A stretch of 64,000 bases of DNA, from positions 1 through 64,000 of the forward strand of contig CAYWXM010000016.1 in NCBI GenBank assembly GCA_964462595.1. The letters run 5' to 3'. Below the pieces are notes generated by a model. The model searched no databases. It had not been told where the DNA came from and saw nothing but the letters and a program-made list of their open reading frames with translations. The DNA comes from SURF-21 sp964462595. Lineage in GTDB: Bacteria > Actinomycetota > Geothermincolia > Geothermincolales > RBG-13-55-18. How positions within the stretch are numbered: the stretch's first letter is position 1; every line of letters begins with the position of its first letter. The translations under genes were made by a program, and so were the position numbers. Shown in pieces: positions 61,080 through 64,000 of this stretch.

Positions 61080-61859
61080 TCACAGGCCCCGATCGGGAGG
61101 CTCCGGGCCCCCACTTTCCCACCATCGCTCCTCGGGCATGCGCGACAAAGCGTCCCTGCGCCGCCGCAATATAGGATAGAAGATACCGGTGATGATCATC
61201 CCCATGGCAGCCCCCCCGATATGGGCGAAGAACGCCGTTCCCACCACCCCCGTTCCCACCGACGTCAACCCCTCGACTACCTGGAGTATTATCCATAAGC
61301 CGATGACCACGAAGGCCGGGACGGGCAGTATGAACAGGAAAACCCACGTCCACACCCAGGCGCGCGGGTACAGCAGAAGATATGCCCCGAGAACCCCCGA
61401 TATCGCTCCGCTCGCGCCGAGCAGGGGGTTGAAGCTGTTGGGATAGAGCGCTATGTGCGCAAAAGTCCCGAAAAGCCCGCAGGCCAGGTAGAAGATGAGG
61501 AAAGCGATGTGCCCCATGGTGTCCTCTACGTTGTTCCCGAAGATCCACAGAAACAGCATGTTGCCCAGGATATGCAGCCATCCCTCGTGCAGAAACAGAG
61601 ACGTCAAGAGCGGCAGATATATCTGTTTGGGGGGCGCTGCCTGCAGCGAGTAGCCAAGGACCTGCTGCAGGGCGGGCAGGGGGAGCTGTCCGGCGTGAAC
61701 TATCTCCCAGGGAACCACTGAAAATCGATAGATGAAAGTCCCGTACTGCGAAGCGCTCAGAAATAGCATGTATATGAACACGGCTGCGTTGACCAGGAGC
61801 AAGCCGATCGTCACCACCGGCGTCCTCCTGGTCGGATTTCTGTCGAAGAGCGGCAACAT
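61080..61859 (-). CDS. Rhomboid-family intramembrane serine protease
   Basis: A 259-residue rhomboid with six or seven membrane segments. The catalytic Ser lies in LLGASGAISGVLGAY, and the partner His in FAHIGGAAMGMII. The conserved LFLHEGWLHILGNMLFLW is the membrane-entry helix. An insertion of about 45 residues between the first and second helices (YRFSVVPWEI...) is seen in many bacterial rhomboids. It is the last gene of the TPR-HAD-methyltransferase operon. Substrate unknown. Confidence 0.93.
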   Translation of the reverse strand: MLPLFDRNPTRRTPVVTIGLLLVNAAVFIYMLFLSASQYGTFIYRFSVVPWEIVHAGQLPLPALQQVLGYSLQAAPPKQIYLPLLTSLFLHEGWLHILGNMLFLWIFGNNVEDTMGHIAFLIFYLACGLFGTFAHIALYPNSFNPLLGASGAISGVLGAYLLLYPRAWVWTWVFLFILPVPAFVVIGLWIILQVVEGLTSVGTGVVGTAFFAHIGGAAMGMIITGIFYPILRRRRDALSRMPEERWWESGGPEPPDRGL

Positions 61860-61874
61860 GGCGTATTCTCTCCC

Positions 61875-62597
61875 TTACCTCTTTACCGCTACCGCTATCA
61901 TGAACCCCCTCGCCCATTTGATGCCCAGAAACCCGACCAGTTTTTCGTACGCCACCGCCAGCAGGCCCAGCGGCTTGATCACCGCGCTTACGCAGCAGTC
62001 GCTGTAGGTGTCGAGGTGCGTTACAGCGAACCCGGCTCTTTCCAGCTCCACGCGCATCTTGCGCGGGGTATTGCAACGGTAGTGAACGGGGAATATGTCA
62101 TGGACCGGCCTGCCGCTGAACATCTCGACCAGGCGCATGCGCCTGCTCTGGTCAAGCAAACGCGAGAGAAGATAGTTGACGAAGTAAGGGTAGTAGATGA
62201 TATTCGGCGTCATTACGACTAACCGGCCGCCGCTCCGCAAGGATGCGTTTACCTGCCTCAGAAACGAGGCGGGATTCTCCAGGTGCTCGACGAGGAACTT
62301 GCAGGCCGCGAGGTCCACGCTTCCGGGGTCAAGGGGGATATCGCGGTTTAGATCGGCTACTACGTACCTCTGATAAGAGCCCTGCAAGGGCCTGTCGTCA
62401 ACCCCGATTATCTCACCGGCTCTCTCTCCCATGAAGGCGAGGTAGCTCTCATCGCCACATCCCAGGTCGATAACCCGGCACCCCACGGAACACGCCGTCT
62501 CCAGGAGGTGGATGAAGGTGGAATAAGCGTCAGGTTCTCCACCCGACCAGCGGCGGTAAAGCGTCGCGGTCCATTCCCGGCATGCATCGCGATTCAC
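61875..62597 (-). CDS. Class I SAM-dependent methyltransferase
   Basis: A 240-residue methyltransferase. Motif I is RVIDLGCGDESYLAFMG near residues 42-58, motif II has VVADLNRDIPL, and VDLAACKFLVEHLENP is motif III/IV. The C-terminal part is basic and hydrophobic (GLLAVAYEKLVGFLG), perhaps touching membrane or a lipid substrate. The gene overlaps the HAD gene by four bases and starts the run into rhomboid. No substrate can be inferred. Confidence 0.87.
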   Translation of the reverse strand: MNRDACREWTATLYRRWSGGEPDAYSTFIHLLETACSVGCRVIDLGCGDESYLAFMGERAGEIIGVDDRPLQGSYQRYVVADLNRDIPLDPGSVDLAACKFLVEHLENPASFLRQVNASLRSGGRLVVMTPNIIYYPYFVNYLLSRLLDQSRRMRLVEMFSGRPVHDIFPVHYRCNTPRKMRVELERAGFAVTHLDTYSDCCVSAVIKPLGLLAVAYEKLVGFLGIKWARGFMIAVAVKR

Positions 62598-63400
62598 AGC
62601 AGCTCCAGAAGGCTGTCCACGATGAGGTCGGGTTGGGGCTCGAATCCCTCCAGGTCATCGCGGCCGGCCACACCGGTCAGCACCAGGCAGGTATCGAGGC
62701 CGGCGCGCCAGCCGCCGAGTACGTCCGTTTCCAGGCGGTCCCCTATGATCAGGGACCGGTCGACCTTGCCTCCGGTGATCGATAGCGCGGTCTCGAACAT
62801 GTAGGCGTTCGGTTTCCCGATGACGAGGGCTTTGCGTCCGGCCGCGGTCTCGAGCGCCGCAACTATCGACCCCGCACCAGGCCAGAAACCATCGGGTGCC
62901 GGAAAGGTCGCGTCATCGTTGGTGGCTATGAACACGGCCCCGGCATGCAGGGCCAGGCAGGCTACGCGCAGCTTGTCGTAGGAAAGCTCGGTATCCCAGC
63001 CCGCGATGACGAAATCCGCCCTACTCCCCTCTTCTCCGGAAACCAGCTCCAGCAGCGTTCCGGACAGGGCTTCCTCCAGGCCCGGCCCACCGATGAAGAA
63101 CGCCGTTCTTCCCTCGAGATCGTAGTTCTCCTCGAGGAAGCTCGCGGTAGCCACCGAGCTGGTCAGTATCTCTCTCTCAGGCGCCTCAATCCCCATGCCG
63201 AGCAGTCTTTCCCTGTACTCGGTCCTGGTATTCTTGGAGTTGTTGGTAATGAAGAGTATGCCCTTCCGCATATCCCTCAGATGTCTGATGAATTCCACCG
63301 CATCGGGTATAGGCTGATGATTAAGGTAGATGACGCCGTCCATGTCCAGGAGGAAGTCGTCATACCTGTCCACCGCGGCAAAGCTCTTCTCATCCTTCAA
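62594..63400 (-). CDS. HAD-superfamily IIA hydrolase (NagD-like)
   Basis: A 268-residue phosphatase. Motif I is DDFLLDMDGVIYLN near residues 14-27. The C2 cap and motif II (FITNNSKNTR) precede a conserved GKPNAYMFETAL and the motif IV region LIIGDRLETDVLGGWRAG. This is the subclass IIA layout of NagD, phosphoglycolate and glycerol-1-phosphate phosphatases. TTG at 63400 has AAGGGGG eight bases upstream; the frame to 63454 overlaps the TPR gene and is less likely. Substrate unknown. Confidence 0.88.
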   Translation of the reverse strand: MKDEKSFAAVDRYDDFLLDMDGVIYLNHQPIPDAVEFIRHLRDMRKGILFITNNSKNTRTEYRERLLGMGIEAPEREILTSSVATASFLEENYDLEGRTAFFIGGPGLEEALSGTLLELVSGEEGSRADFVIAGWDTELSYDKLRVACLALHAGAVFIATNDDATFPAPDGFWPGAGSIVAALETAAGRKALVIGKPNAYMFETALSITGGKVDRSLIIGDRLETDVLGGWRAGLDTCLVLTGVAGRDDLEGFEPQPDLIVDSLLELL

Positions 63401-63782
63401 GTCCCCGTCCCCCTTGCTCGCGCAGTTTCCGCCGGTAGCGCCGCAGGGCCTCACCGTACATGTCTACCTCCGGAGCCATGACCGCCGCCATTTTGACCTG
63501 CCCGATGGCCTGCTTCACGTCTCCCCCCCGGAAAAGGCAACGGCTCAGCCCGTACCTCGCGAAATGATTGGTGGGATCGACTTCCAGCGCTTCCTCGAAC
63601 TCGCGCCTCGCCGACAGGTGACGGCCGCAGTTGTAATAGGCTATGCCCAGCGTCTCCAGCACGGAACCCCGTCCGGGCTCGAGGCGCTTGACTCTCTCCA
63701 GCAGGTCAACGGCTTCATCCGCCTTACGATCCCGCAGGAGCTCTCTCGCCTCTTGGAAAAGCTCGTAAGCGCTGCCAGACAA
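63390..63782 (-). CDS. Small TPR-repeat protein
   Basis: A 130-residue protein with about three TPR units: AYELFQEARELLRDRKADEA, SVLETLGIAYYNCGRHLSAR and HFARYGLSRCLFRGGDVKQA. There is no signal peptide. It is probably a protein-interaction adaptor. It starts one base after the membrane protein stop at 63784 (TTG start), overlaps the HAD gene by 11 bases, and belongs to the same minus-strand operon. The partner is unknown. Confidence 0.82.
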   Translation of the reverse strand: MSGSAYELFQEARELLRDRKADEAVDLLERVKRLEPGRGSVLETLGIAYYNCGRHLSARREFEEALEVDPTNHFARYGLSRCLFRGGDVKQAIGQVKMAAVMAPEVDMYGEALRRYRRKLREQGGRGLEG

Positions 63783-63783
63783 A

Positions 63784-64000
63784 TCAACCGGCTCCTCTCT
63801 CTATTTCTTTCTCCGCGCCTTTCCCGTCCTTTCGCTCCGAAAGGCGTACCAATCCGGAAAAGGCGAGAAGCGCGCCGGAGAGCACCATCATGTATACAGT
63901 CCAGAAAGACTGCCGTTCGAGCTGCCCGCTTGCGGCATCCGCGCTCGCACCGATCTTTCTCAGGGCGATCTCGAAGATATTGGCGTTGGAGGCGATAGCG
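63784..64000 (-). CDS. Membrane protein C-terminal end (partial, 5' end outside window)
   Basis: The last 72 codons of a gene that begins past base 64000. Visible are AIASNANIFEIALRKIG, a Gln/Glu-rich short stretch, one membrane helix (TVYMMVLSGALLAFSGLV) and a charged tail ending in ERGAG. The stop TGA is followed after one base by the TPR gene TTG start. Too little is present to name a family. Confidence 0.6.
   Translation of the reverse strand, partial: AIASNANIFEIALRKIGASADAASGQLERQSFWTVYMMVLSGALLAFSGLVRLSERKDGKGAEKEIERGAG

Overview
The window is a 64 kb stretch of GC-rich bacterial chromosome made up almost entirely of tightly packed, mostly minus-strand operons. Gene order points to Actinomycetota. 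Read along the minus strand, tlyA-nadK-recN ... pyrG-NUDIX-xerD ... scpA-scpB-rluB ... cmk-der follows the order I know from Mycobacterium tuberculosis, with extra genes inserted. An LmeA/DUF2993-like protein and an oxygen-sensitive class III ribonucleotide reductase suggest an anaerobic or facultative, deep-branching actinobacterium. A CoA-based acyl catabolism cluster fits this. Species or class cannot be fixed from the window alone. No rRNA, tRNA, CRISPR array, insertion sequence or prophage was seen.

Layout. 1-6.3 kb: an acyl-CoA module (DUF35 zinc ribbon, SCP2-type thiolase, two-subunit B12-dependent acyl-CoA mutase with altered substrate residues, acyl-CoA dehydrogenase, SDR, hotdog thioesterase). 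6.6-8.6 kb: a TetR-PadR regulator pair with an inverted-repeat operator, and a DUF3786 protein. 8.7-13.3 kb: an anaerobic RNR operon (nrdR, nrdD carrying a mini-intein, a thioredoxin-like protein, nrdG) behind a strong promoter with NrdR-box-like sites. 13.4-19.6 kb: LmeA-like protein, gpsA, plsY, der, a DUF512 radical SAM protein and cmk. 19.9-21 kb: a plus-strand SDR and a frameshifted small membrane gene. 21-25.3 kb: aromatic amino acid genes (aroA, tyrA, aroF, aroH). 25.3-33.8 kb: rluB, scpB, scpA, trpS, HD protein, site-2 protease, DHH/CBS/CCA fusion and an unknown 320-residue protein. 34-41.5 kb: a radical SAM/SPASM protein, xerD, ald, NUDIX, M20 peptidase, and pyrG with an unusual repeat-rich leader. 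41.6-44.7 kb: znuB, znuC, znuA and zur behind a Zur/Fur-type operator. 44.9-50.4 kb: recN, nadK, tlyA, dxs, xseB.

50.6-64 kb is more accessory: an M28 homologue that lacks catalytic residues, a YjbQ/membrane-protein pair in which the second gene seems to start at AUA, an ACT protein with a phenylacetate-CoA ligase, an ABC-2 exporter, an M23 murein hydrolase, a 583-residue protein with an HPr-kinase/PEPCK-like P-loop, and an operon with a TPR protein, HAD phosphatase, methyltransferase and rhomboid protease.

The genes fall into core blocks (lipid and phospholipid precursors, cell division, aromatic amino acids, nucleotides, zinc homeostasis) and one probable catabolic block. The most unusual items are the divergent acyl-CoA mutase, the NrdD intein with its adjacent thioredoxin-like gene, the pyrG leader, the AUA-start membrane protein, the pseudo-M28 protein and the HPr-kinase-like protein.
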